In this document: positions 23,376 to 23,448 of the stretch, in pieces
How positions within the stretch are numbered: position 1 is the stretch's first letter
Layout: every line of letters begins with the position of its first letter
Origin: an uncultured Burkholderiales bacterium
Lineage (GTDB): Bacteria > Pseudomonadota > Gammaproteobacteria > Burkholderiales > Burkholderiaceae
NCBI GenBank assembly: GCA_946480465.1
Contig: CAMLJY010000082.1
Span: 1-23,448 of the forward strand
Length of the DNA stretch: 23,448 nucleotides
Direction of reading: 5' to 3'
Translations under genes and position numbers: made by a program
Notes under the pieces: generated by a model
The model's input: the letters and a program-made list of their open reading frames with translations, nothing else
Told to the model about the DNA's origin: nothing
The model's database searches: none

Positions 23376-23448
23376 AACCAAGAAAGAGGGCCAGAACGTC
23401 CATCCGTGCATCCGCAGGCTGAGTGCATCCGCCACAGTTGTGGCTCGG

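Larger units (their letters stand above)
22924..23448. other. Non-coding right end with dispersed-repeat character
   Basis: This 525-bp stretch has open frames on both strands, but their translations are low-complexity products of the repeats. It holds the promoter of the response-regulator operon, five degenerate repeat units, and a strong hairpin. Confidence 0.55.

Noticed and set aside
22892..23428. A 178-codon minus-strand frame over the right-end repeats
   Set aside because: It is made by the 54-bp repeat period and ends in the hairpin element; similar frames accompany this repeat type and are not good genes.
1..23448. CRISPR arrays, tRNA or rRNA genes, insertion sequences, integrases
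   Set aside because: None seen: no regularly spaced identical repeats with unique spacers, no cloverleaf or rRNA-like stretches, and no transposase or integrase motifs.

Overview
The window is very GC-rich DNA with the gene content of a Burkholderiales-type betaproteobacterium (for example the Rubrivivax/Leptothrix/Ideonella group or a comamonad). The assignment rests on the fnr-hemN-TauE/SafE cluster, an AcoR-type sigma54 regulator, an AcoD-like aldehyde dehydrogenase, and the TTGAT/ATCAA FNR sites. No rRNA, tRNA, insertion sequence or CRISPR array was seen.

Layout. (1) 1-2963: an oxygen-control block with fnr (minus, cut by the left edge) divergent from hemN, followed by a translationally coupled TauE/SafE-type membrane protein. 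Two candidate FNR boxes lie in the fnr/hemN gap. (2) 3066-5581: a hemerythrin gene with its own FNR box, and a membrane PAS-GGDEF diguanylate cyclase. (3) 5984-8651: a second Crp/Fnr regulator without the FeS cysteines, then an aldehyde dehydrogenase behind a well-formed sigma54 promoter. (4) 8953-10878: a SIR2-domain protein with an undefined middle region and a beta-grasp (ubiquitin-like) C-terminus. Its base composition differs from its neighbours, and it sits between two convergent genes as a probable acquired defence-type gene. (5) 10813-13470: AcoR-type activator (minus), a divergent sigma54 promoter with no convincing gene behind it, and a small ribbon-helix-helix protein. (6) 13562-15204: a spermidine-synthase-like protein (minus) and a DUF1275/YoaK membrane protein (plus), separated by a perfect operator-like palindrome. 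(7) 15282-18424: the class III (anaerobic) ribonucleotide reductase operon, preceded by an FNR box and two NrdR boxes 31 bp apart. Its catalytic subunit is split: the glycyl-radical segment is a separate 69-residue protein encoded between nrdD and nrdG. (8) 18524-19937: a GFA-family protein, a small low-GC membrane protein, and a 167-residue protein resembling only the carbamoyl-phosphate half of ornithine carbamoyltransferase. (9) 20106-22923: a response regulator/hybrid histidine kinase operon. (10) 22924-23448: non-coding DNA with 54-bp degenerate repeats and a strong hairpin of a dispersed intergenic type.

Together, Fnr, hemN, hemerythrin and nrdD/nrdG look like one regulon for haem and dNTP synthesis at low oxygen, with NrdR adding repression of nrdD by nucleotide status. 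AcoR and the aldehyde dehydrogenase form a second, sigma54-dependent unit now separated by the SIR2 gene. The most novel items are the SIR2/ubiquitin-like protein (with Gln where the catalytic His-Gly is expected), the split NrdD, and the stand-alone half-carbamoyltransferase.
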